Numbered from the stretch's first letter, positions 34,327-43,251 are shown. The stretch: DNA of 64,000 nt from Paraburkholderia sp. BCC1884 (GCF_900996225.1 NZ_CAAJGL010000112.1:186001-250000), one strand, 5' to 3'. A program made the numbers and translations. Notes: a model not told the origin generated them from the sequence alone.

Positions 34327-35742
34327 ATGCAAGTCCACTCGATGCAATTCAAGGCGCGCGCCGGTCAGAAGCTTGCTGACCAGCGTCTGCAGCAGAATCT
34401 CACCAAGCTATCGACCAAGTTCGTCTCGGCGCGCGCCTCGGCCATGACCGCGATCGATTTTCCCGCCACCCGCGACGCGCTGAAAGAGCGCCGCAATCGC
34501 GCGCTGGAGAATCTGGACGTGTGGCTCGAAACGTTCGAGCGCGAAGCGACCCGGCGCGGCGTGACCGTGCTGTTCGCGGAGTCGACCCAGGAGGCGGCGC
34601 GCCTCGTCGGCGAGATCGCGTGGCGGCACGATGTGAAGAAGGTGATCAAGACCAAGTCGATGGTCACCGAGGAAATGCGTCTGAACGAAGTGCTCGGTCA
34701 GATGGGCGTGCAGTCGATCGAAACCGATCTGGGCGAATACATCCTGCAGATCAACGACAACGAGCCGCCGAGTCACATCATCGCGCCGGTCGTCCATAAA
34801 GATAAGGACGAGATCGCGGACCTGTTCGCCAGGACCCACAACCGGCCGCGCCTGACCGAAATCACCGACATGACCCGCGAAGCACGCGAGATGCTGCGTC
34901 CGCATTTCATGAGCGCCGATATGGGCGTGACGGGCGGCAACTTCATCGTCGCTGAAACGGGCTCGGTCGTGCTGGTCACCAACGAGGGTAACGAAGGCAT
35001 GTGCACGGTGATGCCGCGTGTGCACGTCGCTGTCACCGGAATTGAAAAAGTGTTGCCGACGCTGGAAGATCTGGCGACCGCGATGCGGCTTCTGCCGCGT
35101 TCGGCAACCGGGCAGAGCACGTCCAACTATTTTTCCGTGCTGACCGGGCCGCGCGGCGAGGGCGACCAGGACGGTCCCGAGCATATGTACGTGGTGCTGG
35201 TGGACGGCGGGCGCACCGGGCTGATCGGCGGCGACTTCCAGGAGATGCTCAGGTGTATCCGCTGCGGCGCGTGCATGAACCATTGCCCGGTTTATCAGAA
35301 AGTGGGCGGTCATGCGTACGGCTGGGTCTATCCGGGACCGATGGGCTCGGTGTTGACGCCGAGTTACGTCGGTATCGACAAGGCGCTGGATTTGCCGCAA
35401 GCCGCGACCCTTTGCGGCGAGTGCAATAGCGTATGTCCGGTGGGTATTCCGTTATCCGATCTGTTGCGCAAGCTGCGCGAGAAACAGGTCGAGCGGCGCC
35501 TGCGTCCGTGGAAGGAGCGGGCAGGGCTGGCTGTCTGGGGCTTTCTGGCGCTGCATCCGGATGCTTATGCGCTTTTCACGAAACTCGCTGTCCGCGTTCT
35601 GGAGCGTATGGGCGGTCGCAATCGCTCGATTGCGAAGCTGCCGATGGCCGGCGCGGGCTGGACCAACACGCGGGACTTGCCGGCGCCGGTCGGGCGTACA
35701 TTCAGGGAGTTGTACGCCGCACAGCGCAGCCATCTAGGCTAA
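34327..35742 (+). CDS. lutB: Lactate utilisation iron-sulfur protein LutB/LldF-type
   Basis: A 471-residue protein with an N-terminal LUD domain (residues about 60-290; MGVTGGNFIVAETGSVVLV, then NEGNEGMCTVMP) and a C-terminal ferredoxin-like part binding two 4Fe-4S clusters (CIRCGACMNHCPVY and CGECNSVCPVGIP), followed by a helical tail. I use ATG 34327, since the region upstream starts only from a TTG. It follows lutA. No LutC gene follows; the next gene is on the other strand 78 bp downstream, beyond an 11-bp hairpin. Confidence 0.93.
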   Translation: MQVHSMQFKARAGQKLADQRLQQNLTKLSTKFVSARASAMTAIDFPATRDALKERRNRALENLDVWLETFEREATRRGVTVLFAESTQEAARLVGEIAWRHDVKKVIKTKSMVTEEMRLNEVLGQMGVQSIETDLGEYILQINDNEPPSHIIAPVVHKDKDEIADLFARTHNRPRLTEITDMTREAREMLRPHFMSADMGVTGGNFIVAETGSVVLVTNEGNEGMCTVMPRVHVAVTGIEKVLPTLEDLATAMRLLPRSATGQSTSNYFSVLTGPRGEGDQDGPEHMYVVLVDGGRTGLIGGDFQEMLRCIRCGACMNHCPVYQKVGGHAYGWVYPGPMGSVLTPSYVGIDKALDLPQAATLCGECNSVCPVGIPLSDLLRKLREKQVERRLRPWKERAGLAVWGFLALHPDAYALFTKLAVRVLERMGGRNRSIAKLPMAGAGWTNTRDLPAPVGRTFRELYAAQRSHLG

Positions 35743-35768
35743 GCCGGCGCGCGTTGGGCGGCGCGTTG

Positions 35769-35794
35769 GCGGCATGTTCGACTGAACATGCCGC
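35769..35794. terminator. Perfect 11-bp hairpin after lutB
   Basis: GCGGCATGTTC and GAACATGCCGC pair around GACT between two convergent genes. There is no U-tract, so it is a probable but unproven terminator. Confidence 0.5.
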
Positions 35795-35820
35795 GAATAG
35801 TCAGCAAGGATGGCGGCCGC

Positions 35821-36369
35821 TCAGTGGTCGCTCATCTGCCCAGGCTGGCGGCCGGGGGCTCCTCTCCCGACGACCGCGCCTCCATTGCCGTTGCCGCGAC
35901 CACCGCCATTGCCCGCCTGTTGTTGCTGCTGCTGCTGAGGCGGCGGTCCGCCCGCGCCGGGACGCGGTCCGTTCGAGCCGCCGGGACCGCGCGGTCCGCC
36001 CGCCGCGCCCTGGGGCGGCGGGCCACCAGGGCCACCGTTCGGTTGACCGTGCCCACCGCCGTTGCCGCCGTGATTGCCATTGTTACCGTGGTTACCATCG
36101 TCCTGGCGGCTGCGGTCCGGATACCCGCGATACCCCGGGCCGGGCCCGTAGTAGCGTCCGGGTCCGCCGTTGTAGCCCGGCCCGGAATAGTTGCTGTAGC
36201 CCATATACACATTGGTTTGCGGTACGACCGGCACGCCGGTGGCGTAGCCATCGTTGCCGTCATAGCCGCTGTAGCCGCCGCCGACCATCGGCGTGCCGTC
36301 GGGATAGACCGCGCATCCAGCGAGCAGTGCGGCTGCGGCGAGGGCGGCGAGTCGTGAAAAGCGATTCAT
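35821..36369 (-). CDS. Glycine/proline-rich lipoprotein, function unknown
   Basis: A 182-residue putative lipoprotein. The signal peptide MNRFSRLAALAAAALLAGC has a clear lipobox (LAGC, acylated Cys19). The mature protein is low complexity: Gly/Tyr/Asn-rich (about 30-110), then Gly/Pro-rich with a run of seven Gln. No domain is recognisable. Asp/Val is not at +2 (it is Ala), so outer-membrane sorting is expected. Codon composition fits a real gene. It is monocistronic and convergent with lutB. Confidence 0.75.
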   Translation of the reverse strand: MNRFSRLAALAAAALLAGCAVYPDGTPMVGGGYSGYDGNDGYATGVPVVPQTNVYMGYSNYSGPGYNGGPGRYYGPGPGYRGYPDRSRQDDGNHGNNGNHGGNGGGHGQPNGGPGGPPPQGAAGGPRGPGGSNGPRPGAGGPPPQQQQQQQAGNGGGRGNGNGGAVVGRGAPGRQPGQMSDH

Positions 36370-36646
36370 TCGAAGGACCGGTGCGAGTGTTTACGGTTGT
36401 AAGACCGCTATTATGGCTAACCGTCACGCAAGCTTTGTATGTCTTTGTAAGGATTTCTTTTTCGTGCCATCAGTGTGCGTGGGCACTCAATCGCGCACGC
36501 CGCGCAAGCCCGCGGCCGCACTGTTCCATTTGAAGCAACGCTGTATCTCAAATGGGTGGGTTTTTCCCGATTGTCAATTTCTATAGACTTTCGACTGGGC
36601 ATAGTGGGTCACAAGCTCATGCGCCCCTAATCGGAAGAATGACATC
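36370..36646. other. Intergenic region, lower GC
   Basis: A 277-bp gap between two divergent genes that is noticeably richer in A/T than its surroundings. It must hold promoters for both, but I do not find a convincing -35/-10 pair. Confidence 0.4.
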
Positions 36647-36886
36647 ATGAAAAAGACAATATCGGTGTACTGGCCCTTTGCCATTGTTGTGCCGCTTGCT
36701 GCGGCAGCTTACCTCCACATCGGCGGCAGCGCCGCTTCGCGTGCTTCGCAGGCGCCGCTTGCAGCCGATCAACTTACTGCTGAGCTCGCGCGTGCTGTCT
36801 CGTACGGCATGATCGACGACGCCTCCACTTTGCCGGCCAAGCCGATGCGCGCTGTAACGGCGATGCCGGGCGCGGAGGCTTCGTAA
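36647..36886 (+). CDS. Small membrane-anchored or secreted orphan protein
   Basis: A 79-residue protein starting MKKTISVYWPFAIVVPLAAA, with one hydrophobic segment (about 8-25) that could be a signal peptide or anchor. The rest is Ala-rich without motif (LTAELARAVSYGMIDDAST). A GGAAGA lies about 10 bp before the ATG. I do not recognise it. It is isolated, so its role cannot be deduced. Confidence 0.55.
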   Translation: MKKTISVYWPFAIVVPLAAAAYLHIGGSAASRASQAPLAADQLTAELARAVSYGMIDDASTLPAKPMRAVTAMPGAEAS

Positions 36887-37080
36887 GCGAATCGCTGATC
36901 TGAGCGGCGGATCGATGCTGCATCTCTGATTAGCGGCCTCGCCGTCGGAGTGTGCAAACGGCGGCCCCAGCGCCCGAGCGGGTCTCGGCGAGAATTTTCC
37001 CGCCTTTGTATAATCGCGGCACCTTTTACCAACCGTCGTCGCAGGGCCATTCTGGTCGCTGATGGCGCGAGAAATCTCTG

Positions 37081-37578
37081 ATGAAAACCGTGTCCATCTG
37101 TTTCGTCTGCCTCGGGAACATCTGCCGTTCGCCGACTGCGGAAGGCGTGATGCGGCATCTCGTCGGCGAGGCGAAACTGGCGGAGCGGATTCTGGTCGAT
37201 TCCGCCGGCACGGGTAACTGGCATGTCGGCGAGCCGCCGGACGACCGGGCGCGGCACGCAGCCGGTCGCCGAGGTTACGATCTGGCGCCGTTGCGCGGTC
37301 GGCAGATCGCTGCGGGAGACTTCGAGCGTTTCGATCTGCTGATCGCGATGGACGACAAAAACGTCGCGGCGCTCCGCGAGGTTTGCCCGCCGGCGCAGCG
37401 CGACAAGATTCGCCTGCTAATGGAATTCCTGCCGGAGGCCGACGGCCGCTGGGACAGCGTCCGTGAAGTCGTCGATCCGTACTTCGGTGGCGCGGAAGGC
37501 TTCGAGCGGGTGCTCGATCAGTGCGAAGCGGCTTGCCGAGGTCTGATCGCAGCTTTGCGTCCCCAATTGCTGGCCTAG
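37081..37578 (+). CDS. Low-molecular-weight protein-tyrosine phosphatase
   Basis: A 165-residue cytoplasmic phosphatase. The P-loop is FVCLGNICRSPTAEG (Cys10-X5-Arg16-Ser17) at the N-terminus and the general acid Asp132 lies in VVDPYFGG, the standard LMW-PTP layout and length. Members next to polysaccharide genes (Wzb/EpsP) act on a tyrosine kinase; here no such cluster is present, so this is a stand-alone type. It precedes iscR by about 200 bp, with iscR having its own promoter. Confidence 0.93.
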   Translation: MKTVSICFVCLGNICRSPTAEGVMRHLVGEAKLAERILVDSAGTGNWHVGEPPDDRARHAAGRRGYDLAPLRGRQIAAGDFERFDLLIAMDDKNVAALREVCPPAQRDKIRLLMEFLPEADGRWDSVREVVDPYFGGAEGFERVLDQCEAACRGLIAALRPQLLA

Positions 37579-37711
37579 TTGCCCGTTAGCCGCGAATTTG
37601 GCTCGCGGCTGACCAATCGGCATAGCCGGTCATGAGCCGGCAAGCCAGGCCCGACGTGAGCGCGCCGGCCCGTATCCAGCAATTAAGCAAATGACCCAAA
37701 TCGCGGTAGGG

Positions 37712-37736
37712 ATACTTGACTAAATCGCTCATGTAT
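37712..37736. promoter_or_regulatory. IscR type-1 site 1 at the iscR promoter
   Basis: A 25-bp element beginning ATACTTGACT and ending TGTAT, fitting the type-1 IscR consensus at most positions in its left half and at its right end. It covers the -35 hexamer. Confidence 0.7.
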
Positions 37737-37743
37737 TTATACT
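37716..37743 (+). promoter_or_regulatory. Sigma-70 promoter of the isc cluster
   Basis: TTGACT (37716-37721) and TATACT (37738-37743) with 16 bp between. Both hexamers are overlapped by IscR-type sites; the leader before iscR would be about 30 nt. Confidence 0.75.
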
Positions 37744-37763
37744 TGACCAAACTTGTCGAGAAT
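37739..37763. promoter_or_regulatory. IscR type-1 site 2 at the iscR promoter
   Basis: A second 25-bp element, starting ATACTTGACC and ending GTCGAGAAT, with three mismatches to the type-1 consensus. It covers the -10 hexamer and start site. Confidence 0.75.
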
Positions 37764-37780
37764 TGCGGTTCCCACACCAT

Positions 37781-38311
37781 ATGAGACTCACCACGAAAGG
37801 CCGTTTCGCCGTCACGGCGATGATTGACCTGGCACTGCGCCAGGAGCAGGGCCCGGTGACGCTTGCGGGTATCAGCCAGCGCCAACATATCTCCCTGTCC
37901 TACCTTGAGCAGCTGTTTGGCAAGCTGCGTCGTCATGAAATCGTCGAGTCCGTGCGCGGACCGGGCGGCGGCTACAATCTGGCCCGCCGCGCCGAAGACG
38001 TGACCGTGGCCGACATCATCATCGCGGTCGACGAGCCGCTCGACGCCACCCAGTGCGGCGGCAAGGGCTCGTGCGAGGGCACCAAACAACACGACGGCCA
38101 CTGCATGACGCACGAGCTGTGGTCCACGCTGAATCAGAAAATGGTCGAGTACCTGGATTCGGTGTCGCTCAAGGATCTGGTCGATCAGCAGCGTTCGCGC
38201 GAAGGTGCGCCGGCGGTGTTGCGCGACAGGCGCAACGAGGCGCCGGCGGTCGAGCCGGTTCGCGCGGCGCCAAAAGGGCCCAATTCCGTTTTCAACATGG
38301 CCGGTTCCTAG
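37781..38311 (+). CDS. iscR: Iron-sulfur cluster regulator IscR
   Basis: Rrf2-family 2Fe-2S regulator of 176 residues that represses the isc operon when Fe-S supply is sufficient. MRLTTKGRFAVTAMIDLALR and ISLSYLEQLFGKLRRHEIVE form the winged HTH, GPGGGYNLAR the wing, and Cys92, Cys98, Cys108 with His111 are the cluster ligands (three Cys plus His). The third Cys is four residues further than in E. coli (104), from a slightly longer loop. First gene of the isc cluster, with autoregulatory sites at the promoter. The Pro/Ala tail is longer than usual. Confidence 0.97.
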   Translation: MRLTTKGRFAVTAMIDLALRQEQGPVTLAGISQRQHISLSYLEQLFGKLRRHEIVESVRGPGGGYNLARRAEDVTVADIIIAVDEPLDATQCGGKGSCEGTKQHDGHCMTHELWSTLNQKMVEYLDSVSLKDLVDQQRSREGAPAVLRDRRNEAPAVEPVRAAPKGPNSVFNMAGS

Positions 38312-38391
38312 GCGCGGTAATCGGGAACAAAGCACCGCAGCCAGATCAAGAACCCAAAAAGCCAGAGCATACGACGTCCCCGGAGCAACTG

Positions 38392-39615
38392 ATGAACAAC
38401 GATTCTCTCCATCTGCCCATCTACATGGACTACAGCGCGACGACGCCGATCGATCCGCGCGTGGTGGACAAGATGATTCCGTATCTGCGCGAGCAGTTCG
38501 GCAATCCCGCCTCGCGCAGCCACTCGTATGGCTGGGACGCGGAGCGCGCGGTCGAAGAAGCGCGTGAGAACGTCGCGAAGCTGGTGAATGCCGATCCGCG
38601 CGAAATCATCTGGACCTCGGGTGCAACGGAGTCGGACAACCTGGCCATCAAGGGCGCCGCGCACTTCTACAAGAGCAAGGGCAAGCACATCATCACGGTA
38701 AAGACCGAGCACAAGGCCGTGCTCGACACCTGCCGCGAGCTGGAGCGCGAAGGCTTCGAAGTCACGTATCTGGACGTCAAGGACGACGGCCTGATCGATC
38801 TCGACAAGTTCAAGGCCGCGATCCGCCCGGACACGATTCTGGTGTCGGTGATGTCGGTGAACAATGAAATCGGCGTGGTGCAGGACATCGAGGCGATCGG
38901 CGAGATCACCCGCGAAAAGGGCATCGTTTTCCACGTCGACGCAGCACAAGCCACGGGCAAGATCGAGATCGATCTGCAAAAGCTGAAGGTCGACCTGATG
39001 TCGTTCTCGGCGCACAAGACCTACGGCCCGAAGGGCATCGGCGCGCTGTACGTGCGCCGCAAGCCGCGTATCCGCATCGAAGCGCAGATGCACGGCGGCG
39101 GTCACGAGCGCGGTATGCGTTCGGGCACACTGGCTACGCACCAGATCGTCGGCATGGGCGAAGCGTTCCGCATCGCGCGTGAAGAAATGGCGACGGAAAA
39201 CGAGCGCATCCGCATGCTGCGCGACCGTCTGCTGGCCGGTCTGTCGGAGATGGAAGAAACGTACGTGAACGGCGACATGGAAAAGCGTGTGCCGCACAAC
39301 CTGAACATCAGCTTCAACTTCGTCGAAGGCGAATCGCTGATCATGGCCGTGAAGGACGTGGCGGTGTCGTCGGGTTCGGCCTGTACGTCGGCTTCGCTGG
39401 AACCGTCGTACGTGCTGCGCGCGCTGGGTCGCAACGACGAACTCGCGCATAGCTCGATTCGCTTTACGGTGGGCCGCTTCACGACCGAGCAGGATGTCGA
39501 CTACGTGATCAACCTGCTGAAGACCAAGATTTCGAAGCTGCGCGACTTGTCGCCGCTGTGGGAAATGCACAAGGACGGGATCGATATTTCGACTATCCAG
39601 TGGGCAGCGCACTGA
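38392..39615 (+). CDS. iscS: Cysteine desulfurase IscS
   Basis: PLP enzyme that takes sulfur from cysteine and passes it to IscU and other acceptors. It has 407 residues. The substrate region IYMDYSATTPIDPRV, PLP-Lys209 in SFSAHKTYGPKG and persulfide Cys331 in SSGSACTSASLEPSY are present, with the long flexible loop of group I desulfurases. ATG 38392 sits within GCAACTGATG; a weak GGAGC precedes. The C-terminus HKDGIDISTIQWAAH is the IscS type that docks IscU. Between iscR and iscU. Confidence 0.98.
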   Translation: MNNDSLHLPIYMDYSATTPIDPRVVDKMIPYLREQFGNPASRSHSYGWDAERAVEEARENVAKLVNADPREIIWTSGATESDNLAIKGAAHFYKSKGKHIITVKTEHKAVLDTCRELEREGFEVTYLDVKDDGLIDLDKFKAAIRPDTILVSVMSVNNEIGVVQDIEAIGEITREKGIVFHVDAAQATGKIEIDLQKLKVDLMSFSAHKTYGPKGIGALYVRRKPRIRIEAQMHGGGHERGMRSGTLATHQIVGMGEAFRIAREEMATENERIRMLRDRLLAGLSEMEETYVNGDMEKRVPHNLNISFNFVEGESLIMAVKDVAVSSGSACTSASLEPSYVLRALGRNDELAHSSIRFTVGRFTTEQDVDYVINLLKTKISKLRDLSPLWEMHKDGIDISTIQWAAH

Positions 39616-39685
39616 CGCGCGGCTGGGAACACGTCGAATTATCGAATTGCAAATTGCAGGTTGAAACGGATCAAGGAGTGTAATC

Positions 39686-40099
39686 ATGGCTTATAGCGAC
39701 AAGGTTCTGGACCACTACGAAAACCCGCGCAACGTCGGTTCGTTTGCCAAGGACGACGATGCAGTCGGCACCGGCATGGTCGGCGCGCCGGCTTGCGGCG
39801 ACGTGATGAAGTTGCAGATTCGCGTGGGCGCGGACGGCATCATCGAAGACGCGAAATTCAAGACGTATGGCTGCGGCTCGGCAATCGCCTCGAGTTCGCT
39901 CGTCACCGAATGGGTGAAGGGCAAGACGCTCGATCAGGCCATGTCGATCAAGAACACGCAGATCGCCGAAGAACTGGCACTGCCGCCGGTGAAGATCCAC
40001 TGCTCGATCCTCGCGGAAGACGCGATCAAGGCAGCGGTCGCCGACTACAAGCAGCGTCACGGTGAAGCGGTCGTCGAAGGCGACAAGCAACACGCTTGA
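39686..40099 (+). CDS. iscU: Fe-S scaffold protein IscU
   Basis: Scaffold on which 2Fe-2S and 4Fe-4S clusters are built. 137 residues. Conserved ligands Cys37 (GAPACGDV), Cys63 (YGCGSAI) and His105/Cys106 (KIHCSI), and the HscA recognition motif LPPVK at 99-103, are all present. The ATG follows AAGGAGTG, a good ribosome site. Confidence 0.98.
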   Translation: MAYSDKVLDHYENPRNVGSFAKDDDAVGTGMVGAPACGDVMKLQIRVGADGIIEDAKFKTYGCGSAIASSSLVTEWVKGKTLDQAMSIKNTQIAEELALPPVKIHCSILAEDAIKAAVADYKQRHGEAVVEGDKQHA

Positions 40100-40271
40100 A
40101 GCGACGTTGCAACGCGGCTTGAAATACTGCGATCCAGGTCGCAGTTAAGTAAATCGGCAGCGGGCGGCGGCAGCATGAAGACGTCGTCCGGCATGAGCGA
40201 TATTTGATGCAGGCAGGGTAGTGGTGTTCGGGCAGGCAGCAAGCCGCGCGCACCGCGCAATGAGAAACGCT

Positions 40272-40595
40272 ATGGCAATTACGTTGACCGAAAAGGCAGC
40301 ACAGCACGTCCAGAAGTATCTGATCCGTCGCGGTAAAGGCGTCGGCTTGCGCGTGGGCGTGCGCACCACCGGTTGCTCCGGCTTGGCCTACAAGCTCGAG
40401 TACGTGGACGAACTCGCGCCCGAAGACGAAGTGTTCGATTGCAACGGCGTGAAGATCATTGTCGACCCGAAGAGCCTCGCCTATATCGACGGCACCGAAC
40501 TCGACTTTGCCCGCGAAGGGTTGAACGAAGGCTTCAAGTTCAACAACCCGAACGTGAAGGACGAATGCGGTTGCGGCGAATCGTTCCGGGTGTAA
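40272..40595 (+). CDS. iscA: A-type Fe-S carrier IscA
   Basis: Carrier that accepts clusters or iron and hands them to targets. 107 residues with the three A-type cysteines Cys35 (TTGCSGLAY), Cys99 and Cys101 (DECGCGESF). I use ATG 40272 (MAITLTEKAAQHV), the family start; another in-frame ATG at 40260 would add four residues. A 170-bp gap separates it from iscU, and a terminator hairpin follows it. Confidence 0.97.
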   Translation: MAITLTEKAAQHVQKYLIRRGKGVGLRVGVRTTGCSGLAYKLEYVDELAPEDEVFDCNGVKIIVDPKSLAYIDGTELDFAREGLNEGFKFNNPNVKDECGCGESFRV

Positions 40596-40623
40596 ATCCG
40601 GAGCATTCCGCGTGCAGCGGACC

Positions 40624-40647
40624 AAAGGCGGCGCGTGCCGCCTTTTT
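40624..40647 (+). terminator. Intrinsic terminator inside the isc cluster
   Basis: AAAGGCGGC and GCCGCCTTT pair around GCGT, with a run of five T. It lies between iscA and hscB and probably attenuates transcription, giving more IscRSUA than HscBA-Fdx-IscX. Confidence 0.8.
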
Positions 40648-40722
40648 AGTTTCAACCGCGCTTTCGAGCCGCTTTTTTGTCAGCACTCCGGTGCGCTTTC
40701 CTGAACGGACTCCTTCTATCCG

Positions 40723-41259
40723 ATGGCCTCGCTGAATTCGCTGAACGATAGCCACTTCGATCTGTTCGATCTGCCGGCGCAATTCGCGCTCGACGCAGCC
40801 GCGCTCGATCACGCCTACCGCACGGTGCAGGCGCAAGTGCATCCGGACCGCTTCGCGGCGGCCGGCGACGCGCAAAAGCGCATCGCGATGCAATGGGCGA
40901 CGCGCACCAACGAGGCGTATCAGACGCTGCGCGATCCGTTGAAACGTGCGACTTATCTGCTGTCGCTGCGCGGCGTGGACGTCGGCGCGGAGAACAATAC
41001 AGCGATGGAACCGGCCTTCCTGATGCAGCAGATGGAATGGCGCGAGGGCATTGAAGACGCAGCCGCGGCAAAGAACGTCGACGCGCTCGACGCCTTGCTC
41101 ACCGAACTGCGCGACGAAGAGCGCGTGCGCTTCAGCAAACTCGGCGGCCTGCTCGACAGCGGCGCGAATCAGCCGGCGGGTGAAGCCGTGCGGCAGTTGA
41201 TGTTCATCGAGCGGGTCGCGGCGGAAATCGGCACGCAGATCGAGCGACTCGAGAATTAG
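40723..41259 (+). CDS. hscB: Fe-S co-chaperone HscB
   Basis: J-domain co-chaperone that brings IscU to HscA. 178 residues. HPD motif at 40-42 (VQAQVHPDRFA), preceded by the typical FDLFDLPAQFALDAAAL start, and a C-terminal three-helix domain for IscU binding (about 85-178). Lies after the internal terminator of the cluster, 120 bp before hscA. Confidence 0.97.
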   Translation: MASLNSLNDSHFDLFDLPAQFALDAAALDHAYRTVQAQVHPDRFAAAGDAQKRIAMQWATRTNEAYQTLRDPLKRATYLLSLRGVDVGAENNTAMEPAFLMQQMEWREGIEDAAAAKNVDALDALLTELRDEERVRFSKLGGLLDSGANQPAGEAVRQLMFIERVAAEIGTQIERLEN

Positions 41260-41379
41260 CGGTTCGGCGGCGTGTCTCCAGCCTCGAATCGTCGAGGCGC
41301 GAGCATCGGGCCGCCGCAGCATCACATCCAGTAACGCGAAAAATTCAGGACGGGGCTCCGTGGCCCCGAGAAGATCCAG

Positions 41380-43251
41380 ATGGCCCTACTGCAAATCTCC
41401 GAACCCGGCATGGCGCCGGCGCCCCACCAGCGGCGCCTGGCGGTCGGTATCGATCTCGGCACTACCAATTCCCTCGTCGCCGCCGTGCGCAGCGGCGTGC
41501 CCGACGTGTTGCCCGACGAAGACGGCCATGCGTTGCTGCCGTCAGTGGTGCGCTACCTGGAAAAGGGTGGCCGTCGCATCGGCCGCGCGGCCAAGGCCGA
41601 AGCCGCGAGCGATCCGCGCAATACGATCGTCTCGGTCAAGCGTTTTATGGGCCGTGGCAAGGCGGAAGTGGAAGGCGCCGAAAACGCGCCCTATGATTTC
41701 GTCGACGCGCCCGGCATGGTGCAGATCCGTACCGTCGACGGCATAAAAAGCCCGGTCGAAGTGTCGGCGGAAATTCTCGCGACGCTGCGTCAGCGCGCTG
41801 AAGATTCGCTCGGCGACGAACTGGTCGGCGCGGTGATTACGGTGCCGGCTTATTTCGACGAAGCGCAGCGCCAGGCCACCAAAGACGCCGCGCGTCTGGC
41901 GGGCCTGAACGTGCTGCGTCTGTTGAACGAACCGACTGCGGCCGCGATCGCCTACGGCCTCGACAACGGTTCCGAAGGCCTGTACGCGGTGTACGACCTC
42001 GGCGGCGGCACCTTCGATCTGTCGATTCTCAAGCTCACCAAGGGTGTGTTCGAAGTGCTCGCAGCCGGCGGCGATTCCGCGCTCGGCGGCGACGATTTCG
42101 ACCACGCGCTGTACCGCTACGTGCTGGAGCAGGCGGGCATCGCGCCGCACACGCTCGCACCGGAAGACGTCCGTCTGCTGCTGGACAGCGTGCGGGTGGT
42201 CAAGGAGGCGTTGTCGGATACGCCCATCGCCAACCTCGCGGTGACGCTCTCGAACGGCACCCGGATCGCCCAGACGATCGACGAAAGCGCCTTTGAAACC
42301 GTTACGCAGGCGCTGGTGCAGCGCACGCTCGGTCCCACGAAAAAGGCGCTGCGCGACGCCAGGGTGACGACGAAGGAAATCAAGGGCGTGGTGCTGGTCG
42401 GCGGCGCGACGCGCATGCCGGTGATCCGCCGCGCGGTCGAGTCGTTCTTTGGCCAGCCGCCGCTCATCAACCTCGATCCGGATCAGGTCGTCGCGCTCGG
42501 CGCGGCGATGCAGGCCGACCTGCTGGCGGGCAACCGTGGCGCGGACGGCGACGAGTGGCTGCTGCTCGACGTGATCCCGCTGTCGCTCGGCGTCGAGACG
42601 ATGGGTGGCTTGACCGAGAAGATCATCCCGCGTAACTCGACGATTCCGGTTGCGCGCGCGCAGGATTTCACCACCTTCAAGGATGGCCAGACGGCGATGG
42701 CGATTCACGTCGTGCAAGGCGAGCGTGAGCTCGTCAGCGACTGCCGTTCGCTCGCGCGTTTCGAGCTGCGCGGCATTCCGCCGATGACCGCCGGCGCGGC
42801 GCGCATTCGCGTCACCTATCAGGTGGACGCCGACGGCCTGCTGTCCGTGTTCGCACGTGAGCAGGGGTCGGGCGTGGAAGCGTCGGTGGTGGTCAAGCCG
42901 TCCTACGGTCTCGCCGACGACGACGTCGCCAGGATGCTCGAAGACAGCTTCTCGACCGCTGAAGTCGACATGCGCGCCCGCGCATTGCGCGAGGCGCAGG
43001 TAGAAGCGCGCCGTCTGGTGGAAGCCACCGACGCCGCACTTGCCGCCGACGCCGAACTGCTCGACGACAGCGAGCGCGCCGAGCTTGACGCGCTGCTCAC
43101 CGCGCTGCGCAACGTCGCGCAAAGCGACGATGTCGACACGATCGAAACGGCGACCAAAACGCTTGCCGAAGGCACCGACGAATTCGCTGCCCGCCGCATG
43201 AATAAGGGCATTCGCCGCGCGCTCGCCGGCCGCAAGCTCGACGAAATCTGA
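41380..43251 (+). CDS. hscA: Fe-S chaperone HscA (Hsp70)
   Basis: Hsp70-class ATPase that drives cluster transfer from IscU, recognising LPPVK. 623 residues, as in E. coli HscA. ATPase domain with VGIDLGTTNSLVAAV, AVITVPAYFDEAQRQATKDA, YDLGGGTFDLSIL and VLVGGATRMPVIR; linker and peptide-binding domain follow from LLLDVIPLSLGVETMGG. Part of hscB-hscA-fdx-iscX. Confidence 0.97.
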   Translation: MALLQISEPGMAPAPHQRRLAVGIDLGTTNSLVAAVRSGVPDVLPDEDGHALLPSVVRYLEKGGRRIGRAAKAEAASDPRNTIVSVKRFMGRGKAEVEGAENAPYDFVDAPGMVQIRTVDGIKSPVEVSAEILATLRQRAEDSLGDELVGAVITVPAYFDEAQRQATKDAARLAGLNVLRLLNEPTAAAIAYGLDNGSEGLYAVYDLGGGTFDLSILKLTKGVFEVLAAGGDSALGGDDFDHALYRYVLEQAGIAPHTLAPEDVRLLLDSVRVVKEALSDTPIANLAVTLSNGTRIAQTIDESAFETVTQALVQRTLGPTKKALRDARVTTKEIKGVVLVGGATRMPVIRRAVESFFGQPPLINLDPDQVVALGAAMQADLLAGNRGADGDEWLLLDVIPLSLGVETMGGLTEKIIPRNSTIPVARAQDFTTFKDGQTAMAIHVVQGERELVSDCRSLARFELRGIPPMTAGAARIRVTYQVDADGLLSVFAREQGSGVEASVVVKPSYGLADDDVARMLEDSFSTAEVDMRARALREAQVEARRLVEATDAALAADAELLDDSERAELDALLTALRNVAQSDDVDTIETATKTLAEGTDEFAARRMNKGIRRALAGRKLDEI

